A stretch of DNA of 64,000 nt, taken from Flavobacterium suncheonense GH29-5 = DSM 17707. Lineage in GTDB: Bacteria > Bacteroidota > Bacteroidia > Flavobacteriales > Flavobacteriaceae. Where the stretch lies: contig NZ_AUCZ01000014.1 of the NCBI RefSeq assembly GCF_000430025.1, positions 1-64,000 of the forward strand, in the 5' to 3' direction. The notes beneath the pieces are model-generated. The model had not been told where the DNA came from. It ran no database searches and worked only from the letters and a program-made list of their open reading frames with translations. The first letter of the stretch is position 1; each line of letters opens with the position of its first letter. A program made the translations under genes and the position numbers. Shown in pieces: positions 1-6,799 of this stretch.

Positions 1-65
1 CAATTCAATATGTCTATGAACGTATTCTTCTTTTTTATTCTCGCTATCATTTCCGATTGCGGGTG
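1..65 (-). promoter_or_regulatory. Probable rRNA operon leader (5' part)
   Basis: Read on the minus strand this stretch contains the block GTTCATAGACATATTG near its 3' end. It resembles the conserved leader element (GTTCnTTGACATATTG-like) that precedes 16S rRNA in flavobacteria and is thought to be boxA-like. It lies directly downstream of four tandem promoters pointing the same way. I infer that an rRNA operon begins just beyond the left edge; no rRNA sequence is visible here, so the target is not proven. Confidence 0.55.
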
Positions 66-95
66 CAAAAGTAAAACTTCTTTTTAAACCTGCAA
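66..95 (-). promoter_or_regulatory. Tandem promoter P4 (closest to target)
   Basis: Minus-strand TACTTTTG at 73-66 fits the Bacteroidota -7 consensus TAnnTTTG. TTG at 95-93 is the -33 element, with a 19-nt spacer. It is the most downstream of four similar promoters, all firing leftward out of the window. Confidence 0.75.
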
Positions 96-178
96 AACTT
101 TTTGAAACTTTTTTTTGAAAAAATTTTCATTCCGTTTTAACCGGTATTTCAAATGAACTTCCCTTATTTTGCGGGTTG

Positions 179-209
179 CAAAAGTAGAACCTCTTTTTAA
201 ATCTCGCAA
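179..209 (-). promoter_or_regulatory. Tandem promoter P3
   Basis: Minus-strand TACTTTTG (186-179) with TTG (209-207) and a 20-nt spacer. The transcribed flank, reading CAACCCGCAAAATAAGGGAA on the minus strand, is nearly repeated downstream of P2, so promoter and start region were duplicated together. Confidence 0.75.
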
Positions 210-303
210 GCTTTTTTTGAAATTTTTTTTCGATTTATTTCTAAACCGTTTTTCAAAAATCACTGCTCAATATTTTTAAGAACTTCCCTTATTTTGCGGG
301 CTG

Positions 304-335
304 CAAAGATAGTTGCTTTATTCTTTACAATCCAA
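304..335 (-). promoter_or_regulatory. Tandem promoter P2
   Basis: Minus-strand TATCTTTG (311-304) with TTG (335-333) and a 21-nt spacer. Its start-region flank (GCCCGCAAAATAAGGGAAGT) matches that of P3. Confidence 0.7.
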
Positions 336-418
336 ATCTTTTTCAACTTTTTTTTCAAAAATCTTTTTGACTCGGTTTGTTTCAAAATGTCAGATGAACT
401 AGTACTTTAATGCGGGTG

Positions 419-448
419 CAAAAGTAGCACTCTTTTCTCCACTTCCAA
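419..448 (-). promoter_or_regulatory. Tandem promoter P1 (most upstream)
   Basis: Minus-strand TACTTTTG (426-419) with TTG (448-446) and a 19-nt spacer, followed by GCACCCGCA as in P4. The four -7 boxes are spaced 113, 125 and 115 bp apart. Confidence 0.72.
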
Positions 449-582
449 ACTTTTATGCTTCTTTTTTGCGAAGTTTTTTTAAGGTTTTTTGTAACTTACT
501 GATAACCATTTTGTAACCCTGGGAAGTTTTTTTTCAATTTTTAAAGGACTACGAAGTGAATTGAGGTTTGGGCTGACTTTGT

Positions 583-660
583 CATACTATATATAGATAA
601 GAAGCGGTTTTAACCATACTATATACAAGTTGAGATTTCTATTTTACTATACTATACATA
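583..660. repeat. Spaced CATACTATA-type motifs upstream of the promoter array
   Basis: Three related A/T motifs occur about 32 bp apart: CATACTATATATAG at 583, CATACTATATACAAG at 615 and TACTATACTATACATA at 645. The spacing is about three helical turns. They lie upstream of the leftward promoter array and could be UP-like or protein-binding sites, but no function is shown. Confidence 0.35.
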
Positions 661-707
661 TAAGGAGTAGCTTAAAATCTTTCCAATAAACCAAAAAGCC
701 ACTCTCC

Positions 708-802
708 TAGCCCCGATTGCAGCGGAAATCCCGAAGCAACGCGAAGGAATTGCAGCGGAAAGCGGGAATTGCGCTTCCAAAAATGCCCAGACCTTTCGCT
801 CC
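708..802 (+). repeat. Dispersed structured intergenic repeat, copy 1
   Basis: Contains TAGCCCCGATTGCAGCGG, then CAGCGGAAAGCGGGAA, then CCTTTCGCTCC. The same ordered blocks occur at 6648-6751 and 36827-36938. The outer CCCG and CGGG blocks can pair and enclose a variable centre. The copy ends at the stop codon of the permease gene, which is on the opposite strand. It resembles flavobacterial repeated RNA motifs such as Flavo-1, but that assignment is from memory and unchecked. Confidence 0.6.
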
Positions 803-2034
803 TAATCGAAACGAATGGCTTTCACCGGGGAAATTTTGGTGATTATATAGGACGGAATAATTAAAACCAACAGGCAAACCAGCACGGTTCCTAAATTTAA
901 AGCCAGAATATGAAATATGTTTAAGGTAACAGGTGCTTCGGTTACGTAATAGTTTTCCGGATTCAACTTGATTATACCAAAATATTTCTGGACAAGCAAC
1001 AGCCCGATGCCGATAAGATTACCCCAAAACAAACCTCGAAGGATCAAATACGAAGCATTGTACAAAAATATTTTCCGGATGGTCCAGTTGTTCGCACCGA
1101 TGGCTTTGAGAATTCCGATCATCTGGGTGCGCTCCAGAATTAAAACCAGCAAAGCCACCACCATATTAATCGTAGCCACCACGATCATAATAATAAGGAT
1201 AACCAGAATGTTAAAATCGAAAAGTTTGAGCCATTCGAAAATGTTGAAGTATTTTTCCTCAATGGTCACACTGTTATAGGTGGACGGGATTTCGGCGTAG
1301 ACTTCTTCGCCTTTTTCTTTGATTTGGGTAAAATCATCGATAAACACTTCAAAAGCCCCCACTTCATCTTTACTCCATTTGTTAATGCGCTGAATATGAC
1401 GAATGTCTCCTATTATATAGGTGGCATCAAATTCCTGAAACCCGGAATTGTAAATCCCTACGATTTGAAAATTGCGAAGGTTGGGCAGTTTCCCGTCATC
1501 CTTCATAAAATAAGTATTGAATTTATCGCCAACTTTTAACCGCAGGCGATTGGCTAAATATTCCGAGATGATAACTTCCGGATTCAGATTGTCTTTCAGG
1601 TTCGGAATGCGGCCCTGAATAATGTATTCCTGAATGTTGTCCCACTGGTAGTCTTTCCCTACGCCTTTAAATACGATGCCTTCAAAAGCGGTTTCGGTGC
1701 GGATGATTCCGGCTTTGCTGGCCACGGCCTGAATATGACTGATGCCGTCTACGTTTTTAAACTCGGGATAAAAGTCCTGTTGCAGGGAAATCGGTTCGAC
1801 GCTTACCTCGGATTGGTTGTCATCGTAATTAGAAATAATAATATGCCCGTTGAAAGCCGAAACTTTTTGGCGTATTTTTTGCTGCAAACCAACACCGGTA
1901 GCGACTGAGGCAATCATCATAATCATCCCGATGGCAATAGCCACAATCGCGATTTTTATAATTGGTGCAGATATACTACTTTTATGGTGTTTTGTTGTAG
2001 TGAGCCGTTTCGCTATAAAATATTCTAATTTCAA
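802..2034 (-). CDS. LolC/LolE-type lipoprotein-releasing ABC permease
   Basis: Inner-membrane permease of the MacB/FtsX superfamily, probably the membrane part of the transporter that releases lipoproteins for sorting to the outer membrane. The 410-residue product has TM1 at about 24-50, a large periplasmic domain at about 50-265, and three C-terminal TM segments (about 272-302, 325-350, 375-400) ending in the typical P-x-K-A-I-R tail. Length and layout fit LolC/LolE. The start is a TTG at 2034-2032. An in-frame stop lies five codons upstream, no ATG lies between, and family members begin at this EYFIAKR block. A -7 box TATTTTTG (2068-2061) lies inside the divergent gene's signal-peptide coding region. 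No ATP-binding partner (LolD) is adjacent. Confidence 0.85.
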   Translation of the reverse strand: MKLEYFIAKRLTTTKHHKSSISAPIIKIAIVAIAIGMIMMIASVATGVGLQQKIRQKVSAFNGHIIISNYDDNQSEVSVEPISLQQDFYPEFKNVDGISHIQAVASKAGIIRTETAFEGIVFKGVGKDYQWDNIQEYIIQGRIPNLKDNLNPEVIISEYLANRLRLKVGDKFNTYFMKDDGKLPNLRNFQIVGIYNSGFQEFDATYIIGDIRHIQRINKWSKDEVGAFEVFIDDFTQIKEKGEEVYAEIPSTYNSVTIEEKYFNIFEWLKLFDFNILVILIIMIVVATINMVVALLVLILERTQMIGILKAIGANNWTIRKIFLYNASYLILRGLFWGNLIGIGLLLVQKYFGIIKLNPENYYVTEAPVTLNIFHILALNLGTVLVCLLVLIIPSYIITKISPVKAIRFD

Positions 2035-2037
2035 AAG

Positions 2038-3282
2038 ATGATGATTTCAAATTCGATGTTCAAAAATACAGTTTTATTCTTGGTTTTGGCGATTGTTTCG
2101 TGCGGAAATTCGATTAAGACGCAAGAGAAAAGGGAAAAGGAAGAAGAAAAAAGCAGTACTTCCGAAAACAAAACCCCGCAAAACAATCAGGACTCTTTTT
2201 TCAAAACAGGAGCCCAAAACTCTGATGCCTATTTACCTTTGCTGAAAAACAAGAAAGTCGGAATTGTTACCAATCAGACGGGAATTCTGTCGAACAGTGT
2301 TCATCTGGTTGATTTTTTACTGCTGAAACAAGTCGCTCTGAAGAAAATATATGCGCCGGAACACGGTTTTCGAGGTACAGCCGACGCCGGAGAACTGATC
2401 AAAGACGGAAAAGACACCAAAACCGGTCTACCCATTATTTCCTTATACGGCAACAACAAAAAACCGAAACCGGAACAATTAGCCGGAATTGATATTATGG
2501 TTTTTGATTTGCAAGATGTGGGCGCGCGCTTTTACACTTATATTTCTTCCTTGCATTATGTGATGGAAGCCTGTGCTGAAAACAACATTCCTTTGATTGT
2601 TTTAGACCGACCTAACCCGAATGGCGGTATCGTAGACGGTCCGATTCTGGAAAAAGAATTCACCAGTTTTGTGGGCATGCATCAAATTCCGGTATTGCAC
2701 GGGATGACGATTGGCGAATATGCTAAAATGATAAATGGAGAAAAATGGTTAAAAAATGGCGTACAGTGCCAACTAACGGTGATTCCGTGTTTGAACTACA
2801 AACGTGAGATGCCTTATAGCTTACCGGTTAAACCGTCACCGAATTTACCGAATGACCAGGCTATTAATTTGTACGCGAGTTTGTGTTTGTTTGAAGGCAC
2901 CAACGTAAGCATGGGCCGCGGAACAGAAAAACAATTCCAGATTTACGGTTCTCCTTTTTTACCAAAAAGCGATTTCAGCTTTACACCAGGACCGAATGCT
3001 GGAGCAAAAGATCCGACACATAACGGCAAACTGTGTTACGGGGAAGATTTGTCAAAAATTGAAAAAGTAAATCGACTGGAAATCAAATGGCTGATCAAAG
3101 CGTATCAGACGACTTCCGATAAGACGAAATTCTTCAACGATTTCTTTACGAAATTGGCAGGAACTAAAAAATTACAGCAACAGATTGAATCCGGTGTTTC
3201 CGAAAAGGAAATCCGAAAAAGCTGGGAGAAAGGTTTGGCAGATTTTAAAGCGATGCGAAAAGCTTACCTGATTTACAACTAA
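2038..3282 (+). CDS. NamZ-like exo-beta-N-acetylmuramidase lipoprotein (DUF1343)
   Basis: Probable exo-beta-N-acetylmuramidase (GH171, formerly DUF1343) that removes terminal MurNAc from peptidoglycan fragments during cell-wall recycling. A lipobox-like IVSC puts the lipidated Cys at about residue 22, followed by a charged, low-complexity linker to about residue 55. The family blocks are present: APEHGFRG, VFDLQDVGARFYTY, LDRPNPNGG, PSPNLPN and FEGTNVSMGRGTE. In-frame ATGs at 2041 and 2056 are alternatives. The 2056 start gives a more compact signal peptide and leaves room between it and the divergent TTG start at 2034. Cell-surface or periplasmic location follows from the lipobox. Catalytic function is inferred from the family. 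Confidence 0.85.
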   Translation: MMISNSMFKNTVLFLVLAIVSCGNSIKTQEKREKEEEKSSTSENKTPQNNQDSFFKTGAQNSDAYLPLLKNKKVGIVTNQTGILSNSVHLVDFLLLKQVALKKIYAPEHGFRGTADAGELIKDGKDTKTGLPIISLYGNNKKPKPEQLAGIDIMVFDLQDVGARFYTYISSLHYVMEACAENNIPLIVLDRPNPNGGIVDGPILEKEFTSFVGMHQIPVLHGMTIGEYAKMINGEKWLKNGVQCQLTVIPCLNYKREMPYSLPVKPSPNLPNDQAINLYASLCLFEGTNVSMGRGTEKQFQIYGSPFLPKSDFSFTPGPNAGAKDPTHNGKLCYGEDLSKIEKVNRLEIKWLIKAYQTTSDKTKFFNDFFTKLAGTKKLQQQIESGVSEKEIRKSWEKGLADFKAMRKAYLIYN

Positions 3283-3373
3283 CAAAGGTGTTCTGCAACA
3301 GAAGCCAAATACCTTTCCATAAAACGCATTGATTTCACAACATGTGGTTGGATACTTGAATTTTCGGCAGGAG

Positions 3374-3784
3374 TTATAATTTCACTTCAATCGCCGGATT
3401 CCGTTTCAGCAGTTCTTTTACAAAATCCTCTTTTTCTTTGGGGGAAATGACTACTTTTTGGTCGTTTACGTACACAATTTCAATCCTGTCGGTAAGGGAA
3501 CCGGCCGGAGCACTCCATAAACTGTCGGTTTGTTGTACCGAATGAATCGTGGCGATGTCAATTTTCTTATTCACTAAAAAACCGGAACGAACTCTTAAGC
3601 GGCCCGCGGTAATGGTGTAATCGGTGGTGTAAAAAAGATAGCCCGAAAAAAGCACCGTACCCAAAATGATCCCTAAGCCTATCCAATCCTGTTCGCTTAC
3701 AAACATGACCAAAGGCGCTATCATTCCCGATAAAATCAAAACCGGCAAGGCAATATCAATTTTTGACTTGTATACTTTTCTCAT
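3374..3784 (-). CDS. Small membrane protein with bacterial PH-like domain
   Basis: A 136-residue protein with two N-terminal hydrophobic segments (about 9-27 and 31-50) followed by a short beta-rich domain. It contains DYTITAGRLRVRSGF and PxSLTDRIEIVY-like elements typical of the bacterial PH-like (PF06713, DUF1200) family; the role is unknown. I chose the ATG at 3784, which overlaps the stop of the upstream gene in an ATGA arrangement, so the two are probably translationally coupled. A longer reading frame from 3835 would run into the upstream gene and adds no family-like sequence. Confidence 0.75.
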   Translation of the reverse strand: MRKVYKSKIDIALPVLILSGMIAPLVMFVSEQDWIGLGIILGTVLFSGYLFYTTDYTITAGRLRVRSGFLVNKKIDIATIHSVQQTDSLWSAPAGSLTDRIEIVYVNDQKVVISPKEKEDFVKELLKRNPAIEVKL

Positions 3785-4278
3785 AAAGGCAATTTCTTTT
3801 TCATTTCTTCCACAATGTTGTACGCGGCCGGGCAAATCGCAACATTTTTTAAAGTGAGATTTGAAATCTGCTGGAACTTTTTACGGTCAGTATGCGGAAA
3901 TTCCCGGCAGGCTTTCGGACGCACATCGTAGATAAAACATTTGTTGTCGTGGTCTAAAAACGTACACGGCACACTTTGCAACACATAATCGTTGTCTTCG
4001 TCGATGCTAAGGTACTGTTCGATGAACTGTTGCGGTTTCAAGCGAAGATGTTTGGCGATGCGTTCAATATCGGCCGAAGTGAAAAGCGGACCGGTCGTTT
4101 TACAGCAATTGGCGCATTCCAGACAGTCCGTACGTCTGAATTCGGCCTCGTGCAATTCCTGCATTGCATAGTCCAGATTCTTGGGCGGCTTCTTTTTCAG
4201 CTTATCGAAATATTTTTTGGTTTCGTTATGCTTATCTTTGGCTAGTTTTTGAATTTCCTGTAAAGTCGGTTTCAGCAT
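3781..4278 (-). CDS. YkgJ-type cysteine-cluster (Zn/Fe-chelating) protein
   Basis: 165 residues from the ATG at 4278. The CxxCxxCC cluster (C52, C55, C58, C59) is followed by C105, C114, C124 and a final CPA, which is the PF03692 pattern proposed to bind zinc or an Fe-S centre. The biochemical role is not established. A -7 box TATTTTTG (4303-4296) lies just upstream with TTG (4329-4327) 23 nt further. This argues against the longer frame starting at 4371, which would also overlap the divergent methyltransferase start at 4346. Confidence 0.8.
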   Translation of the reverse strand: MLKPTLQEIQKLAKDKHNETKKYFDKLKKKPPKNLDYAMQELHEAEFRRTDCLECANCCKTTGPLFTSADIERIAKHLRLKPQQFIEQYLSIDEDNDYVLQSVPCTFLDHDNKCFIYDVRPKACREFPHTDRKKFQQISNLTLKNVAICPAAYNIVEEMKKKLPL

Positions 4279-4345
4279 GCTTTTGTAAATATCTGCAAAA
4301 ATACCAACTTTACGCATTCGACTTCCCAACTTTAAGCTAAAAAAA

Positions 4346-5053
4346 ATGAAAGACCTTTTCGGAAAAGCCATTTTAGATTATCAGACGAACAACTCTCCGG
4401 AAGACCTGATTACGGAAACTTCGATTTCGGAACCGGATGAAATGAGTGTGGCGTATTTGTTTCGCGATTTTAAAGCGATGCCTAAACTGGAGCAAAAAGC
4501 CTTACAACTGGCAAAAGGAAAAATTTTAGATGTGGGCTGCGGTGCCGGAAGTCATGCGTTGTATCTGCAGGAAAAAGGATTGGATGTTACCGCCATAGAT
4601 ATTTCAGAAAATGCCATTAAAGCTTGTAAATTGCGAGGAGTACAAAACTGTAAGGTTTCTAATGTTTTAGATCTGGATGTTTCGGAAAAATTCGAAACGA
4701 TTTTACTTTTGATGAACGGCACCGGAATTTTCGGAACCTTAAAAGAAATTTCCAGACACCTTCAGAAGCTGAAAGCGCTGCTTGCCGAAAACGGACAAAT
4801 CCTAATCGATTCCTCCGACCTGATTTATATGTACGACCAGGACGAAGACGGCGCTTATGAAGTGCCCGCAACGGGTTATTACGGCGAGCTAACCTTTACC
4901 GTTCACTACAAAGGGGAAACCGAAGACACTTTTCCGTGGCTATACCTTGACTACAACACCTTACAAAATGCGGCCCATGCCAACGGTTTAAGCTGCGAAC
5001 TGGTTTTGGAAGACGAACATTTTGATTATCTGGCAAAACTCACCCTTTTATAA
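4346..5053 (+). CDS. Class I SAM-dependent methyltransferase
   Basis: 235 residues with the SAM-binding motif I ILDVGCGAGS at about 60-69, followed by an acidic strand end (VTAIDIS) typical of the Rossmann methyltransferase fold. The substrate cannot be told from the sequence. It is divergent from the Cys-cluster gene and ends just before a bidirectional terminator. Related to generic UbiE/Tam-like small-molecule methyltransferases. Confidence 0.8.
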   Translation: MKDLFGKAILDYQTNNSPEDLITETSISEPDEMSVAYLFRDFKAMPKLEQKALQLAKGKILDVGCGAGSHALYLQEKGLDVTAIDISENAIKACKLRGVQNCKVSNVLDLDVSEKFETILLLMNGTGIFGTLKEISRHLQKLKALLAENGQILIDSSDLIYMYDQDEDGAYEVPATGYYGELTFTVHYKGETEDTFPWLYLDYNTLQNAAHANGLSCELVLEDEHFDYLAKLTLL

Positions 5054-5057
5054 AAAC

Positions 5058-5091
5058 AAAAAATCCCAAACTAATGCTTGGGATTTTTTTA
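5058..5091. terminator. Bidirectional intrinsic terminator
   Basis: AATCCCAA (5062-5069) pairs with TTGGGATT (5078-5085), flanked by A-rich and T-rich tracts. It lies between the convergent methyltransferase and DUF2059 genes and can serve both. Confidence 0.85.
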
Positions 5092-5105
5092 TTGTCTACA
5101 GTTAA

Positions 5106-5513
5106 TTACTGCATGTATTTCATCATCATGCCTTGTAAGCCCATCGCCCACTCCTGAGTTGCAGTCATATTTTTCTCTGCCAAAACACCTGCTTTTTCAG
5201 TCATTTTTTTACCTACCGGTGTTTCATAGAATTTTAAGATGGCTTTTACATCGTCGTGTGTGTACTCGGTCATCATCACGTCGGCCATTTTATCGTATAA
5301 AGCCGGCAAGGTGGATTCGAACTCTACCAAAAAGGCGGCGTGTTTTTCCTGAGGAATCATTTTCAGGATTTGGTCTTTGGCCATTTTCATCTGACCGGCC
5401 GATCCTGTTAATTGAATCATTTTTAATACATCGGCTTTAAAGGCATCTTTGTTTTGTGCCATGCCCAAATTCGCTACCAATAGGAACGCGAACGCTAAAA
5501 TCAGTTTTTTCAT
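5106..5513 (-). CDS. Exported DUF2059 protein
   Basis: 135 residues with an N-terminal signal peptide (MKKLILAFAFLLVANLGMAQ). The helical body matches DUF2059: a KxxIxxMIP-like segment followed by DDVKAILKFYETPVGKKM, the family's most recognisable block. Probably periplasmic; function unknown. It lies 24 bp downstream of the TonB_C gene on the same strand and ends at a terminator, so it may be the last gene of the queE transcript. Confidence 0.8.
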   Translation of the reverse strand: MKKLILAFAFLLVANLGMAQNKDAFKADVLKMIQLTGSAGQMKMAKDQILKMIPQEKHAAFLVEFESTLPALYDKMADVMMTEYTHDDVKAILKFYETPVGKKMTEKAGVLAEKNMTATQEWAMGLQGMMMKYMQ

Positions 5514-5537
5514 GGTTTTGGTTGTTGTTAATAATTA

Positions 5538-5927
5538 TTAATTTCTTTTACGTTTAAAAGTAAACGGTATTGTATAAGTCGTTGCAACAGGCTTTCCGTT
5601 ACGGGTTGCCGGTTGCCATTTTGGGGAAAGCTGTAAAACCCTAATCATTTCGAACGCTGAAGCACTTCCCAAATCTTTTACAATTCTAATATTTTTAAGG
5701 CTTCCTTCCTCGTTCACGGTAAAACTGCAGAGTAACTGCCCTTCTTTTTCGATTTTGGTTTTGTTCAGATTTTTCATAACAAATTCGTAAAAGGTATTCA
5801 AATCGCCACCCTGAAACTTAGCTTCGATTTTATCCCCGTCCAAATACACTTCATCTTCACCCATAATTTGCGCATGGCTAAAACTAACCGCAAACAGGAA
5901 CAGTAAAAGAAAAAAAGCATTCTTCAT
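5538..5927 (-). CDS. Exported TonB C-terminal-domain protein
   Basis: 129 residues from the ATG at 5927. A signal peptide ending in SHAQ is followed by a single TonB_C-like domain (GQLLCSFTVNEEGSLKNIRIVK, then SPKWQPATRNGKPVATTYTIPF in parts). It lacks the proline-rich arm and membrane anchor of true TonB, so it is probably a periplasmic or envelope protein using the fold as a binding module. The start lies 2 bp after the queE stop. A longer frame reaching 5975 would overlap queE and bury the signal peptide. Confidence 0.78.
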   Translation of the reverse strand: MKNAFFLLLFLFAVSFSHAQIMGEDEVYLDGDKIEAKFQGGDLNTFYEFVMKNLNKTKIEKEGQLLCSFTVNEEGSLKNIRIVKDLGSASAFEMIRVLQLSPKWQPATRNGKPVATTYTIPFTFKRKRN

Positions 5928-5929
5928 TT

Positions 5930-6562
5930 TTAAGGAATATTCAGATATTTGTGCGTTTGTAAAGATATGCGCCATTTTGGATTATTCATAACATAATCGA
6001 TAATTAATGGTGTCATTTCTTCTTTTTTGCTCCATTCCGGCTGTAAAAAAAGAATGGCTTTGCCGTTTACTTTGGCAGCCTGTTCCTCAGCGAAGATAAA
6101 ATCGTGTTTATTGTAGATGATGACTTTTAACTCATGCGCCATATCGTAGGCTTGCTGCACCGGTAATTTTGTCTTTTTAGGCGACAGACAAAACCAGTCC
6201 CAATGCCCTGTTACGGGATAAGCCCCAGAGGTTTCGATATGAACTCTTAAATCCGCAGCTTTGAGTTTTCCGGTTAAGGCGGTCATGTCCCAGGTTAAGG
6301 GCTCGCCTCCGGTGACCACAACGGTTTCTGCGTATTTTTTGGCGTTGTTTACAATAACATCGGTACTGGTTGGGGGATGCAGTTCGGCGTTCCAGCTTTC
6401 TTTTACATCACACCAGTGACAGCCGACATCGCAACCGCCGATTCGGATAAAATAGGCCGCCGTTCCGGTATGGTATCCTTCGCCCTGTATGGTATAAAAC
6501 TCCTCCATTAAAGGCAGCATTTCGCCTTTTTCCACCGCTATTTGTATTTCTTTTTGTAACAT
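5930..6562 (-). CDS. queE: 7-carboxy-7-deazaguanine synthase
   Basis: Radical-SAM enzyme converting 6-carboxytetrahydropterin to 7-carboxy-7-deazaguanine in queuosine biosynthesis. 210 residues. The 4Fe-4S cluster motif is CX3CX2C (C44, C48, C51 in GGCDVGCHWCD), preceded by FYTIQGEG and followed by VVTGGEPL, as expected for QueE. Length is normal. queA, the later pathway enzyme, is at 23083-24132. A -7 box and a perfect 16-bp palindrome lie just upstream. Confidence 0.93.
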   Translation of the reverse strand: MLQKEIQIAVEKGEMLPLMEEFYTIQGEGYHTGTAAYFIRIGGCDVGCHWCDVKESWNAELHPPTSTDVIVNNAKKYAETVVVTGGEPLTWDMTALTGKLKAADLRVHIETSGAYPVTGHWDWFCLSPKKTKLPVQQAYDMAHELKVIIYNKHDFIFAEEQAAKVNGKAILFLQPEWSKKEEMTPLIIDYVMNNPKWRISLQTHKYLNIP

Positions 6563-6582
6563 TTTTATTTTGAAATAGTCTG

Positions 6583-6602
6583 CAAAGGTACAAATTTGTA
6601 CC
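6583..6602 (-). promoter_or_regulatory. queE promoter -7 box overlapped by a perfect palindrome
   Basis: Minus-strand TACCTTTG (6590-6583) fits TAnnTTTG; no clear -33 TTG was found. GGTACAAATTTGTACC at 6587-6602 is a perfect 16-bp inverted repeat that overlaps the -7 box. This position suits a repressor operator, but the regulator is unknown. Confidence 0.55.
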
Positions 6603-6647
6603 GATTTAAAATCCTAAAACCCTCCAAAGAAAATGACGCTTTTCCCT

Positions 6648-6751
6648 TAGCCCCGATTGGACCGGCAGCTTGGCCGTGGTACTTGCGCTGGCCGCCAACT
6701 TGAGGGGAAAGCGGGAACAGGGTTGCCAAATACTCCCGAACCTTTCGCTCC
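6648..6751 (+). repeat. Dispersed structured intergenic repeat, copy 2
   Basis: Starts TAGCCCCGATTGGACCGG, has GGGGAAAGCGGGAA in the middle and ends CCTTTCGCTCC, in the order seen in copies 1 and 3. The variable centre contains TTGGC pairing with GCCAA. It lies between two minus-strand genes, on the opposite strand to both. Confidence 0.6.
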
Positions 6752-6787
6752 AAAAAAAAACCGACAACTTTCGTTATCGGCTTTTTT
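6752..6787. terminator. Intrinsic terminator of the TonB-cluster operon
   Basis: On the minus strand CCGATAAC, a GAAA loop and GTTGTCGG are followed by nine T. It lies directly after the TPR gene, at the end of the long minus-strand operon. A T tract on the other side makes it potentially bidirectional. Confidence 0.85.
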
Positions 6788-6799
6788 ATCTTGTATTTT

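Noticed and set aside
1..480. Repeated 110-125-bp units as a CRISPR array or satellite
   Set aside because: Units are not identical, lack uniform spacers, and each carries a complete TTG/TAnnTTTG promoter. Tandem promoters explain them better.
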